Source: Malus domestica (Eukaryota > Streptophyta > Magnoliopsida > Rosales > Rosaceae). Taken from it: a DNA stretch of 64,000 nucleotides. The notes under the pieces are model-generated. The model ran no database searches. It was not told the DNA's origin and was given only the letters and a program-made list of their open reading frames with translations. Every line of letters begins with the position of its first letter. Position 1 is the first letter of the stretch. The position numbers and the translations under genes were made by a program. Where the stretch lies: positions 4,494,001-4,558,000 of the forward strand of contig NC_091672.1 of NCBI RefSeq assembly GCF_042453785.1. Direction: 5' to 3'. Positions 10,685 through 22,216 of the stretch are shown one piece after another.

Positions 10685-12740
10685 ATGAACGATTTGCTCT
10701 CCAGCTCCTTCTCCGAGGACTCGCCGGACCACCATGTCATTGAAATGGCGGCGACATCCACCGAACTCAACAAGTTTTTCCAGGACGTGGAGTCGGTCCA
10801 GAACGAGCTCAATGAGCTTCAAAAGATCAATAAGAGCTTGCAAAGCGCACACGAGCAGAGCAAGAGTCTCCACAACTCCAAGGCAGTCAAGGACCTCCGA
10901 TCCCGCATGGACGCGGACGTCCATACCGCCCTTAAGACCGCTAAGGTTCTTAAGGTGCAGTTGGATGCATTGGACAAGTCCAACGCCGCCAATCGGAGCT
11001 TGCCTGGCTGCGGTCCTGGCTCCTCATCTGACCGGACACGGACGTCGGTGGTCAACGGGCTGAGGAAGAAGCTAAAGGATTCCATGGATAGCTTTAACGA
11101 CTTGAGGAACAAGATCTCATCGGAGCATAGAGAGACCGTTCAGCGTAGGTACTTCACGGTCACCGGAGATAACCCCGACGACAAAACCCTAGACCTTCTC
11201 ATCTCTACAGGTAACATAACGTGTGTGAAATATGTGAAATAAAAATAGCAGGTCAATAACGTTACGCCCACCAAATTTATTCAACAAATGATTTGTCCCT
11301 AGAAGCGAGTTCTAGAGTGAATCTAGGTTTGAGTGCTACAGATATGAAAGACTATTGGTTCATATATTTGATACACTTGGGCGTGCAGATCTTGGATTCA
11401 TTTGAGGTTTAGAAGTTAGATATTAATATTACGGTTCATCTTAGTTTACTATTATGAAATTTCTTGGTTTTCAACATTTCATATATTAATTTTTTTCGTC
11501 CTGGTTTGGTACTTAAAATCATAATTTTGGGACGCTTTCATATATCCGTTAAGTTTTCCGTCAGAACCTCTATTAACTGATAGTGTGACGCCCACGTGGA
11601 TAATGATTGAGCATCACATGGACATTAATTTTTTAATTTTTTAATGTCCATGTGGTGTCCAGTCATCATTCACGTCATTAGTTAGCGGATGTTCTGACGG
11701 AAAACTTAACGGATGTATGACAGGGTCCCAAAATTATGACTTTAGGTACCAGACTGGGACAAAAAAAACTTGATGTATGAAATATTGAAAGCCAAGAAAT
11801 TTCAGGGTATAGTAAACTGAGATTAACCCTTAATAATATATAATACACATGTTATAATTCGTGTAAATTTGTACACCGTATTAAGATGTCATGCCATATA
11901 CGTAATGTGTACATGTATCTATATACATAGGAAACGATAATAATTTCGTAAGTCCAGTTCCCTCCACAACATAATATGATAATCTAATTTGTTGATTTAT
12001 TTAGGTTTTCATTCATAGATCATCTTTGCAACAAATTTCTCAATTTAGAAATCATTTAACCCTTTGAATATTATTATTATGAACATTTCATTGTTTAATT
12101 ACTAATAATACTATATTAGTTTATTTATTAGGTCAGAGTTTGACAACCAAACCACTTACGATTGAAATGAATTTTGTAGGACGATTTTTCAATACCTAAA
12201 AAATGATCGATTATGAAACTATAGAGTAATGATTAGTACTATATTAATTAAGTTACGAGTAGTGATTAGTAATGTATTAAGTTATTAATTACCTCTACCC
12301 CTGAGCAAAATTAGTGAGTGGAGTGTCAATGATGCTCGTACAACTAAATACTAATTTGCAAACTATTATATATGCATATGTACATAGGTGAGAGCGAGAC
12401 ATTTTTACAGAAGGCAATCCAAGAGCAAGGAAGATGGAGGGTTTTGGACACCATACAAGAGATTCAAGAGAGACATGATGGTGTGAAGGCCATGGAAAGG
12501 AATCTGAATGAGTTGCACCAGGTGTTCATGGACATGGCAGTTCTTGTGCAAGCTCAAGGTGACCAGTTGGACGACATTCAGGGTCATGTGGAGAGAGCTA
12601 ACTCGTACGTGCATGCTGGCACCCAGCAGTTGCAGAAGGCCAGGTTCTTCCAGAAAAACAGTCGTAAATGGACTTGTTATGGCATCATACTCTTGCTCAT
12701 CATCGTTGGGATTATATTGGCCGCGACGCTGCCTAAATAG
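10685..12740 (+). CDS. SYP121/SYP122-type Qa-SNARE, tandem paralogue
   Basis: A second plasma-membrane syntaxin, 292 aa, from exons 10685-11210 and 12388-12740. The intron is phase 1 at the same ISTG/ESETF Gly as in the gene at 5376, which supports tandem duplication. The N-terminus [21 protein letters not shown] is shorter and lacks the Arg-rich segment. The Habc region (about 27-145) keeps [20 protein letters not shown]. The SNARE helix has its zero-layer Gln at 232 (QAQGDQLDD). The anchor (about 270-290, [14 protein letters not shown]) ends only two residues later in PK, so the Asn/Pro tail of its neighbour is missing. Third positions are much less GC-biased than in the neighbour. It belongs to the 121/122 clade rather than the SYP123-125 pollen/root-hair group, judging from the Habc region. 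I give no symbol because orthology to 121 or 122 is unclear. Confidence 0.92.
11421..11840. mobile_element. Fold-back MITE in the second syntaxin's intron
   Basis: Nearly the whole 420 bp is one imperfect inverted repeat centred near 11631. Matching arm segments include TTAAGTTTTCCGTCAGAAC (about 11549) against GTTCTGACGGAAAACTTAA (about 11692), and CACATGGACATTAA against TTAATGTCCATGTG at the centre. The outer ends AGTTTACT (11443) and AGTAAACT (11811) also pair. Confidence 0.75.
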
Positions 12741-14063
12741 TAAATCATAATTTCACAATCATTTGGTTACCATTTCGTTTCTTTAGCTTTAAATTTTCAC
12801 CTTTTTGCTTGAGATATGTCTGTGGTCCATATACATTTTTGTTCTTATTTTTCTCTCCATTTCTTTTGTATGTATATTGTATTGTGTATATATATACTTG
12901 TATTTTTTTTTTTGGTTAGGTTGATTGGTTGAAGAGTGCATTATTTTCATATATAGTGATCTTTCTATGACATTTTGTATTTTTTTTTTAATTAAAGAGA
13001 AGGATATCTATATAGTTTGCAGTAGTGGCGAAAGAGCAAAGACATTCATAGATTTAGAGCTCGTTTGGAAGTGCTTTTAAAATAACTGAAAGCGCTTCTG
13101 GTTAAAATGTTTTTGGAACCAATCTTTAGTAAAAATGTAAGTGAATTTTCAAAAAGCACTTAAAATGCGTCATATAAGAAGCACAATTGCAAGAAGCACT
13201 TTAAATGCTTTTAGAACCCCAAAATATTTTTGCTAAAAACACTTCTAGTCATTTTAATAACACTTCCAAATGAGCCCTCAGTCAATGATACGAACAATGA
13301 TATGAACAAAAGAAACGTGGTCCATGTGGATGCTAAGTAGGGGTGAGAATAGTTTGGATTGGATCAGTTTTATTTTAAAATTGAAGCCGAACCAATTGAA
13401 ATATACCGGTTGGTTTGACTTAAGTTTTAACAATACCTGTTCTGGCGGTTTGGTCCTAAGCCAAATTCCCTTTTCTTTTTGTATTTTTCATTTTCGTTAG
13501 CCTAATTATTACAAAAAAAGAAAATGCATCAATGGCTGCTTATTATTAATTTTGTAACAGATGAAATCGATTTAAAATTCACATGAAATCAGTTTAACCC
13601 TAATAACTAAAAAATTTCATTCTGGAATTTTAACATCACTCGGAATTGGAATGCCACCTATATACAGTGTTCAATTCCTCCAAAATGAGGAATTGAATTC
13701 CAAAATTTATTTGCATCCCATCACATTTTTATTCTCCAATATTTAGTAAATATTGGAGCACTTTGTAATCAGAATTTAATTTAATTCAATTTATACGCAA
13801 ACGTGTCATTAATTATAGTTACGTTCCATCTAGTAAAAAGAAAAACCAACCCAACAAAGTTCGATCATGATTTGACCAATACACCGGTTCGATTGATTTT
13901 GTTCACAATATGAGTTTTAAACCGAACCAAACCGGATCCTAACCGATACAAAAACCAGAGACCAAACATTGTGCACGGAGAGGGCACCGAATTGGGAGGG
14001 CAGAGAATCCAAGTCCTTTGTAGAATTACAGCACCAGCTCTTCCTTTCCCTCTCGCCGTGGCC
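12741..14063. other. Intergenic region with one hAT-like MITE
   Basis: It holds the 3' UTR of the second syntaxin, a MITE (13056-13280) and A/T-rich sequence. The last 100 bases or so (from about 13,970) are probably the TatD 5' leader. No further gene is seen. Confidence 0.6.
13056..13280. mobile_element. hAT-like MITE, ends GAGCTCGTTTGGAAGTG / CACTTCCAAATGAGCCCTC
   Basis: The two ends are imperfect inverted repeats of about 17 bp around the core TTTGGAAGTG. The interior is full of AAGCACTT-type motifs in both orientations. No target duplication was found. Confidence 0.6.
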
Positions 14064-17000
14064 ATGGCAACAATCCGCATGATAGGCAAGTATCTCTTCC
14101 TATATCCTTGCTTTCTGCAACAATTCAATTCATACCTCCATTCATTCTTCTTAAATTCTCTCTCTCTTTCTGCTGTTTTTGGTGATGCCCAATATAGACA
14201 TAGCCGTCAACTTCACAGGTCAGTCACTCAGGCATTTCATCGAACACTTGGCATGCCAGTTTTGTCTTACCAAAAATCAAACTTCATACTTGTCAAATCC
14301 GACTATCGAAACTGAAATTTTGAAGAAATGCAAATTACAGATGGAATGTTCAGAGGAGTATACAATGGAAAGCAGTGCCATGTCTCGGATATAGCCACGG
14401 TTTTGAGCAGGGCTTGGACTGCCGGCGTCGACCGCATTATCGTAACTCTCTTTCCTTTTCGATTTGAATTGTTAAGTAATTGTTGTGGTTTAATGCGCTC
14501 TGAAATTGGAACTAGGCTTATGGATAATGTAGGTCACTGGTGGATCACTTGAGGAATCAAAGGAAGCTCTAACAATTGCGGAAACCGATGGTTTTTTTTG
14601 CTTGCTCTGTTTGTTACTGTTACTGTATTGTTGTGAATAAATGTCATTGCCAAGTTTTAAAAATGTCGATTTGAGCTACAATTGGGGGGTTTCTTCTTTG
14701 TTTTTTTTGCAGCAAGGCTTTTTTGTACGGTTGGTGTGCACCCCACTAGATGCAAGGTTTGCCCTTTTTTCTTTCTCACTTTTTACTTTTAACTGCGGAA
14801 GAAGTTGATATGTGTGTCTATTGATTTCCGGTTTTGGTTAGAGATGCTTGAGAATTAGGATAATTGTCTATTCTGTTTAGGAATTTGAAGAGAGTGGGGA
14901 TCCAGATAAGCATTTTCAGGCGCTTCTGTCATTGGCCAAAGAGGGCATCGAGAAGGGAAAGGTGTGCCCCATACCCTAAGTTCTTTATATCACAAGGAAC
15001 ATGAGGCGTGCATTATAGGGTTTCAAGTCATTAAAACATCTTTGAGAGAGTGGTCTGGTCAGATATTCATATCATGGAGCAATATATTTTATACTGCTTA
15101 TTTCGTTCTCTTGTGCTTGTAAGGTGGTTGCAATTGGTGAGTGTGGACTGGACTATGACAGGCTTCAGTTTTGCCCAGCAGAGATCCAAAAAAAGTACGT
15201 GGTTTCTGAAAAAAGTAGATTTTCTTATTATCTGTTTCCGCTTGCATGCTTTTACTTTCGTTCTGTTACAAGATACGTTCTGTCTTTTCCATCTTTTTTT
15301 CTGTATTGTGAACTCCAGGTATTTTGAGAAGCAGTTTGAATTGGCACACACCACTAAGCTTCCCATGTTTCTGCATATGCGTGCAGCTGCTCCAGATTTC
15401 TGTGAAATTGTAGAGAGAAACAGGGGCAGGTGAGAATCCTTAGCACCATAATTCTAGAGTCAAAATGTGGTGGTTAACATCATCACTGTTTTTATTTTCT
15501 TATTTATTTTTTTAATTTTTGTTCACCCTCAAATTCCAAAGTTACTAGACTGGGGATGCAGAATAAACTGGACAATTGGATTGAACTTGCACTTTTGACA
15601 ACTGAAATACCAGCTGGACATTTTAGTTTTCTGATGAATAATCATTTCTGTTAATGAGGAAAAGAATAGCTGCAAGTTTATCTCGTCCCTGTTTTCTTTC
15701 CATTTTGCCTTGTACTGCACTAAATGAATTTTTATGATAGTCTTTCAATTCTATGTGATGGTGGCCTGCTGTACATGTGTGCGTGATGTGTCACATTTCC
15801 TCTACCATTTCACAGATTCAGTGCTGGGGTCGCCCACTCATTTACTGGCAGTGCAGAAGATCGTGATAAACTTCTTTCCATCAACAACATGTATATAGGT
15901 GAAAAAATTATAAAAAATAGTATGTCTTCTAAGACAAATCTTTCTATGCCTGCAAAAGTTTACAATGTCTGTTTCTTTCTATAAATCCTATGTGTAGATA
16001 AATGCTTAAAAATTGATGGTTATGCACTACAAAACATTAAATAGGAGAGATTGAAAACACACTACATGAGCATTACAAAGCCACTAAATAAAGGATTTTC
16101 AAATGACTCATTTCAAGTAGTCATTTACAAATCCCTCTATCTAATATTCTGTAGTGCACTATGACTAATTTAGCCTACATTCCCTGGTACTTGGAAATTT
16201 TGGGGGCTTTATAGAGAATAATATGACCCCAGTGCAGGCAAAATGGGGTTGAGCAGAAAGTTATTTTTTTATAGACTGGATTTTGGTTAAATATTTACTT
16301 TTTTAGGGCCAGGGGTATCTTTTGTCTAACTTGTCTCATTGCCCTATATAATTTACCGATTCTCTTTCCTCATTATACAACACATATGGCCACTTGGTTA
16401 TTTTAATCTTGAGTAATGAGCACCATAAGAATGAATTTCTGATCGAATTAACAAATCATTTTCTAAAAAAGATTATATATAATTTTTGTGACCTGTGCAA
16501 ATAGAGCAACAAGTTTTGCATTGACGTTTTTAATTTTCTGATTTTATTGCATATCTGAAGTTTGAAAGGAGAGAACAAAGTTCCTCTTTTGCTTCTTTGA
16601 ATATAAAATAGTAGTTTTTAATTGCTAGTTACGATGGACATATTGAACACTTTATCTTGGTTTAGATAGAGGTCATGAATACCTTTTGGTTCTAAACAGG
16701 AGTAAATGGTTGCTCTCTGAAGACAACTGAGAATCTCGACGTTGTGAGGGACATTCCTATTGAGAGGATGATGATTGAGACAGACTCTCCTTATTGTGGA
16801 ATCAAGAACACAAGTGCTGGGATTAAATTTGTGAAGTCCATTTGGCCTTCGAAGAAGAAAGAGAAGTATGATCAAGAGTGCATTGTTAAAGACCGCAATG
16901 AACCGTGTTTGGTTCGGTAAGTGGAAATATTTTTCTACCACCATATTATGAACTCCATTTCTTTTCTTTTATTCTTGTGGTAAAAAGAATAATGAACCTG

Positions 17001-17852
17001 TAATGTGTAAGAAGAAAACTCTTATAGCGTGATGTTGGACTGTTCTACTGTTCAATGAATAGTATTTCCCCTAACACGAACCATTTACTGCTTAGGAAGC
17101 CATAGTACTGCATAATTTTGTACAATAATAGATGGGACTCAAGCCAAATTTTATTGGGAAGATACTATCTGCAGCGTCAATTGAGTGATCATCAACCTTG
17201 GGCTTTGACATCTGCAGTACACATGCATTTATCTTTGTCAGGAAAAGTCCGTCTCTTACATTCTTGTTTGGCTCAACTTGATATTAAGACATTGTGGTCC
17301 GTCTATTTTTCATTTCATGAACTTGACATTAGGACATGGAATTTAGTTTGACCATACCAGTTATGACAATTTCCTTGTTAGCAAGTGCATGTTTATCTGA
17401 AGTGAATTTTGTTTTAGCTCCTAATTTATGTATCTGCTTCGTCATTCAACATGAGGTTTTTTTTTTCTTTCTTTCAGGCAAGTTCTTGAGGTGGTAGCTG
17501 GTTGTAAGGGTATCAATGACATAGGTCAGCTGAGCCGGACATTGTATCACAATACTTGCAGGTAAATGTTCCTGGACTCTGGATTTTGTACTAGTCTGTG
17601 TTTGCTTTAGATGTGCAGTGAACCTCATGGAGTAAACCTTACCTCTCGCTGTGTATTTTGGCTTTTATGAATTTTGTTAGTGCAAGCTGATCATGATCGT
17701 GCCAGTTTTTCCACACCATATCTGCCAGAAGAATCAATCACCGCACAGTATGAGCTTTGATTAATAACAACATACTGTTGTGCAGGGTTTTCTTTCCTCA
17801 GGATTTGGATTCTGCAGCAGATTCTTTACTTGATGGTCATGACCCTCAGTGA
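14064..17852 (+). CDS. TatD-family metal-dependent deoxyribonuclease
   Basis: A 319-aa TatD-related DNase (amidohydrolase fold) that removes nucleotides from DNA ends; eukaryotic members act in DNA degradation during cell death and in repair. Twelve coding exons: 14064-14085, 14198-14218, 14341-14441, 14533-14590, 14713-14756, 14881-14961, 15124-15194, 15319-15429, 15816-15898, 16700-16916, 17478-17561, 17786-17852. The metal and catalytic residues of the family are visible: Asp8 (MIDIAVNFT), Glu115 (GECGLDYD), His152 (FLHMR), His177 (AHSFTG) and Asp226 (ETDSPY). The chain ends in the conserved LYHNTCRVFFPQ region. Exon 2 has only 21 nt, and the first intron (14086-14197) is GC-AG. Intron 9 carries a CACTA-like MITE. 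All splice phases agree and no stop interrupts the joined frame, so the gene looks functional. Its length equals that of plant homologues I know. Confidence 0.92.
16025..16156. mobile_element. Small CACTA-like MITE in TatD intron 9
   Basis: 132 bp starting CACTAC and ending GTAGTG, with imperfect inverted repeats of about 27 bp (CACTACAAAACATTA against the complement of TAATATTCTGTAGTG). The terminal CACTA suggests a CACTA-derived miniature; a 3-bp target duplication is not evident. Confidence 0.55.
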
Positions 17853-18478
17853 TAAAGCCAAACTCCTTCGTGCCGAAGGTTATTCAGTTCCTCTTTTTTA
17901 TTGGGATGTCAATGCGTAAACCTCTTCTTTTTCTTCTAAAAGTGACATACTCAACAACATTGATGGATGGTAGGGAAATTAGTTAAACTGCATTCTGTAT
18001 TTATTTGCTAGCTGCCTCTGGCTCTGAAAATTGAGATTTTATCTTACTCCGAGGAGTTGGGAGTTGTCCTAAATTTGCTTAAGAGATTAATTTGTTTGTT
18101 CTCAGGCTGCATTACGTTTTAGTACGAAGTTAATCATTGTGGTTGTTATGATAAAAACTCGATGCAGTTCCATGTTAACAAAATTGACCATTAAAACAAG
18201 AAAACCTCCATTGTTCAGGGAACCTGAAGAAAAATTCCAACGAGTTGTCGGCCCCATTTTAAAATAATAGGTACATTTGTATTGATTTATTTTATACATG
18301 AAACAAAATTACTTTGAAATTGTTTTCCATTCGTTTATACATGATTAAGGCCTAATTATTCGCTCCTTGGAAAAACTCGAGTCTCACTTTGCCCCTGCAA
18401 CCGAAAAATCACCACAGCCTCGGTATCATTTTGTTTGGTAAAACTGGTACTAGGCTGCCCTTTAGTGCAATGTTAAAT
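17853..18478. other. Spacer between convergent TatD and CP33 genes
   Basis: 626 bp between two stop codons facing each other. It must hold both 3' UTRs. I see no ORF or element in it. Confidence 0.6.
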
Positions 18479-19958
18479 TCAGATGCTAACGCTGGAAACC
18501 AATTCGCCACTGTCTCCGTCTTCTGTGGTTGTTTCCGATGCAGGAGGCGAGACCAATTCACTACTATCTGTGTCTTGTGCAGTTGTTTCTGGTGCTGCCG
18601 GAGAGGAAGCAACATGCCTTGCTCTTTCTGCCGCCATGTTTAATCGCAAAGGCCGCCCATCAACCTCCTGTTTTGCAATTTCATACACGAACACACGGAT
18701 TATTACGGAACCATGTGAACCTAGACCGCAGGTTGATTTAAGAATTAACCTAATAACCAACTGTTCGTATTCAGTCTGGCAACGTAATAAGATACACAAA
18801 GTCCAATACGGCGTACCAAAGACCTATTAACAAACTTTTCTTACCACTCCATTCATGGCAGCGACAGCTGATTCCGCAGCCTCATTAGTTTCGAATGTCA
18901 CAAACCCGAAACCTCTGGATCGTCCAGAAACCCTCTCATATATGACCTTGGCACCCAACAGCCCTGGCTGCTCTTCAAAGGCATCTTTAAGACCCTGTGA
19001 AGTTAAACCCCAGCTAAGGTTTCCTGCATAAACCTTGTGTGGACTATCTATGTACACCTTGAACCCTGTCCTTGTGCTATTGGGTCCTAAAATTTCCCTT
19101 TCACCTCCTCTTGGCACTTCTGGGAAGTTCACCTTCACAGTTCTACCTCCTACTTGCTGTCAACCATTGCCACCATCCCACACAATTAACAAACCGAAAA
19201 GAGTTCGAGTTTCTGGGAGCTGTTACTGACATTCCAAAAATATCATATCGCACTTGGTGAAGTGAAGGATAGACATTCTTGGAGCGTCAATAACAGTTCT
19301 CGAGTTTTTTCGTGTTAAAAGAATCAACTAACACAAGAAACACATTTCGCTGATACTTACAGAGCCATCAAACATCCTAATGGCATCCTGAGCTTCCTCA
19401 ACAGTTGACATTGTGACAAATCCGAATCCCCGGCTTCTATCTGTGACCCTGTTATAAATAATCTACACCAAACAAACACAATCACCAACAATTTACAAAC
19501 CCATCAAATCAAACAATGGAAACATGAAGAAGAAGAGCTCAAACCTCTGAGAAAACCACCGTGCCAGCCTCCCCGAAAACCTCAGCCAATTGGGTCGAAG
19601 TCAAATTATAAGGCAAATTCCCTACATATAGCCTCCCGGCGTCTGAGCTCTTTGGCACTTCCTCTCTTTCTTCTTCTTCTTCTTGCTTTTCATGGAGCTC
19701 TGCTTCTGGGTCTAGTTCGGCTTGGCTTTCACTATCTTCTTTGACTTCGAAGCCGTCAAACGCCGCCAACGAGCGGCGGAAACTGGGGGAAGGAGAGAGG
19801 TGAGGGAAGCTGTGGAAACAGGCTTTGAGCTCGAGGGGTTTTAGGAGTTTAATGTGTGGTGGGAAGTGGGTGGGAATTGGAGTGAGTGAGCGGGAGATTG
19901 AGAAGTTGGGGATTTTGTTGCAGAGGGGAGAAGAACAAGAAGTGCTTGTGGAAGCCAT
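18479..19958 (-). CDS. CP33: Chloroplast 33-kDa-type ribonucleoprotein (two RRMs)
   Basis: A nucleus-encoded chloroplast RNA-binding protein of the cpRNP family, which stabilises, processes and edits plastid transcripts. Exons on the minus strand are 19958-19545, 19462-19361, 19156-18845 and 18667-18479, all phase 0, giving 338 aa. The Ser/Thr-rich start [10 protein letters not shown] and the next 50-60 residues fit a transit peptide. A Glu-rich acidic segment follows (about 72-103). RRM1 (about 109-184) has RNP2 LYVGNL and RNP1 [11 protein letters not shown]2 (about 213-290) has VYAGNL and SRGFGFVT. The linker [13 protein letters not shown] and the stretch [15 protein letters not shown] match Arabidopsis CP33 as I recall it. 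In-frame ATGs at 19967 and 20039 are alternative starts; I chose 19958 because MAS is a usual plastid transit start. The Ser/Thr/Glu tail holds two similar ETT-containing segments. Confidence 0.9.
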
Positions 19959-20108
19959 GGATAGCATTGTGTGGGAGGAAATGGTGTTTGGGGATGGAAG
20001 GTCTTCGAGTGGCAGAAGACGGGACGAGGGGCTTCCCATTTGACTAAGACGAATGCCCACGTGTGGGACATGGATAAGCTTTCTGGATTTTTGGATTTTC
20101 ATTTGATA

Positions 20109-20147
20109 ACCCCCCGCCCCCCCCCCCCCCGCCCCCCCCCCACCCAC
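20109..20147. repeat. Poly-C tract (poly-G on the CP33 sense strand)
   Basis: About 39 bases, almost all C, interrupted by two G and one A, located about 150 bp upstream of the CP33 start. It could form a quadruplex on the minus strand. Confidence 0.9.
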
Positions 20148-20164
20148 TTTATGGATTTATTTAC

Positions 20165-20383
20165 GGACTTGGATTGTCTGACCTCTCTATCGCATTCCTT
20201 TCTATATTATGTGGTCATGGTTAAACCACGTTAATATTTTATATTGATTTTTTTATAGAAATAGTAAGACAAAATGTAATGGGAATATAAAATGTTGACG
20301 TGACTTAACCGTGACAACAGAAATAGAAGGGCATGTGGAGGGTATGAGATGGGGAGGGCAAACAATTCAAGTCCTTTATTTAC
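20165..20383. mobile_element. MITE, tandem copy A
   Basis: The element begins GGATTGTCTGACCTC and ends with the complementary GGGGAGGGCAAACAATTC, so its termini are inverted repeats. Inner arms also pair, for example CATGGTTAAACCACGT with ACGTGACTTAACCGTG. It lies head-to-tail with copy B at a period of 219 bp. Confidence 0.7.
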
Positions 20384-20604
20384 AGACATGGATTGTCTGC
20401 CCTCCTCATCCCATACCCTTCTATATTATGTGGTAAAGGTTAAACCAAGTCAGCATTTTATATTGATTTTTTATAAAAATAATAAGACAAAAAGTAATTG
20501 AAATATAAAATGTTGACGTGATTTAATCGTGATCACAGAAATAAGAGGACATGAAGAGGGTATGAGATGGGGAGGGCATACAATCCATATCCTTTATTTA
20601 CATA
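20384..20604. mobile_element. MITE, tandem copy B
   Basis: About 219 bp with termini GGATTGTCTGCCCTCC and GGGAGGGCATACAATCC. Clearly the same family as copy A, with scattered substitutions. Confidence 0.7.
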
Positions 20605-20618
20605 CATGTACACTGTTT

Positions 20619-21015
20619 TTTTTTGTTTTTTTACCAAAAGAAGTGAAGTTCATTAAATAAAGCCTAATACAAGGTTAGGAAAGTCCGTAGAAAAACCAAA
20701 ACAACCAAGCAATAATGCAACCAAATAAAATATAAGGTAAAGGCCTAACAGCCCAGGAAAATTGAGACAGAGCCCAGGAAACCGAGACAGAGCTAAGGGA
20801 AAGTGAGACCGAGCTCAAATACAAGGATCAAAAGTAAAGCAAGAAAAGTAAGGAAAGCTAAGAGTTGCAGGAAAAGCAAACTTAAGGATTGCCACCGACC
20901 CCAACCAAAAGAGGGGCCGGCGGCTGGGAACCAGAGTTTATGGGTAAAGACCTTGGCGAGGGAGAGAAGAGGGAGATACTTTAGAGAGAGAGAGAGGCAG
21001 GTCTGCAGAGAGATT
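20619..21015 (-). mobile_element. Poly(A) retroposon fragment with 14-bp target duplication
   Basis: CATGTACACTGTTT occurs at 20605-20618 and again at 21016-21029, flanking 397 bp that begin with a T-run. This is the pattern of a LINE 3' fragment inserted on the minus strand by target-primed reverse transcription. The sequence next to the T-run (GAAGTTCATTAAATAAAG) is similar in style to the insertion at 56449-56822. No ORF is recognised. Confidence 0.75.
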
Positions 21016-21159
21016 CATGTACACTGTTTACTGAGGATATTTTTGAAATAGTAAAACACACCCTAAACCCTAAATACTAAACCCTTGAGTGATGAAAGAG
21101 GCTCCTGATTCTGACACTCCACTCTCTTTCGTCACACATTCGTGAAGATAATCAAAATT

Positions 21160-22135
21160 AGGGGTAGGTTTGGTTCCGTTCGGTTTGATTTTTGGCCGAA
21201 ATCGGAAACCAAATCGAAGTTACTGTTCGGTTCAGTTTTTCTTCGGTTTTTTTTGTTTGGTTTCAGTCCAGTTCGGTTTTTCCATGATTTTTTTTAACTG
21301 GGCAGTCAAGAGCAGATGGAAGCTATACACCTGATAAGGGTTTTGATTCTATGATTGATGATTGGGAGTGGGGTTTTGTTTCTATGACTGATGATCAGGA
21401 GTTGGACGATCGGCCATGGATCTAACATTATTGGGTGTCAGTGTGTCTTTTTTGTTGTGGGTCTGAGAGCTCTCGCAGAGAAAATGCATGCATGTGTTAG
21501 TTCTTTGATTTTCCATGAAAATAAACCCACTAAACTAGATAGCAGCCAAGAGAGATTTTTACCTTGGGGGTTTGTTTTTGGGATTGATCCTTCAACAAGG
21601 TCTGCAATTTCGTTTGCAGACTTGTGCACCCTTGGAGGCTCTGTGATTTTGGTTGCAGCGATGAGATTTGTGCTGAGAGAAGAGAAATGGAGGCATGTGT
21701 TGTTTTGAGGGAGAGGACTGATGGAAATGTGGAAGAGAGCCGTTTGGCTCTGGGCTCAAGATGGCTCTTTGCTAGATCTCAGAAATGGGTAGTAGTCTGA
21801 GGCAACAGAAAATAAGAGAGAGATAGATTTCTGTCTTTAGAAAGCAAGCACTCATGTGCTTGATACAACTTTTGTCAACCAATTTTAGTTATTTTAATAA
21901 TATAATAATTACCTATTACACATTCCAACACACACACACATACATATATATCCAAAACAGATAATTAAATAAATAAAATAAAATAAAAATTAATTTAATT
22001 AATTCGATTCGGTTTCTAGACCACTAAAACTGAAACCAAACCAAAAGAATTCAGTTCGGTTCTGTTTTTTCTATCTTGGTTCGGTGTTTGATTTGTTTTT
22101 TTTTTTTCGGTTTTCGGTTTTTTGAACCCACCCCT
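21160..22135. mobile_element. 976-bp non-autonomous DNA transposon with 10-bp TSD
   Basis: AATCAAAATT is present at 21150-21159 and 22136-22145. The enclosed element starts AGGGGTAGGTT and ends with the complementary ACCCACCCCT. Both subterminal regions are rich in GGTTCGG/CCGAACC-like motifs. A 10-bp TSD fits the Mutator superfamily better than hAT (8 bp). Of the interior, a 105-codon frame (21391-21708) is open but I do not recognise its product; it may be captured host sequence or chance. Confidence 0.75.
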
Positions 22136-22216
22136 AATCAAAATTCCATGGTGAAGTATTACTCTGTGAATTTGGTAATGAGCCTTGATCAACGTCACCT
22201 GATATCAAGGCTCTAA

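Noticed and set aside
18483..18830. 115-codon plus-strand frame over CP33 exon 4
   Set aside because: Antisense of a well-supported exon.
19959..20147. N-terminal extension of CP33 with a Gly-rich start
   Set aside because: The upstream residues come from the poly-C tract read in frame. A transit-peptide-like start at 19958 is more natural, though in-frame ATGs at 19967 and 20039 cannot be excluded.
21391..21708. 105-codon frame inside the 976-bp element as a gene
   Set aside because: No family recognised and no splice or homology support; kept only as an observation.
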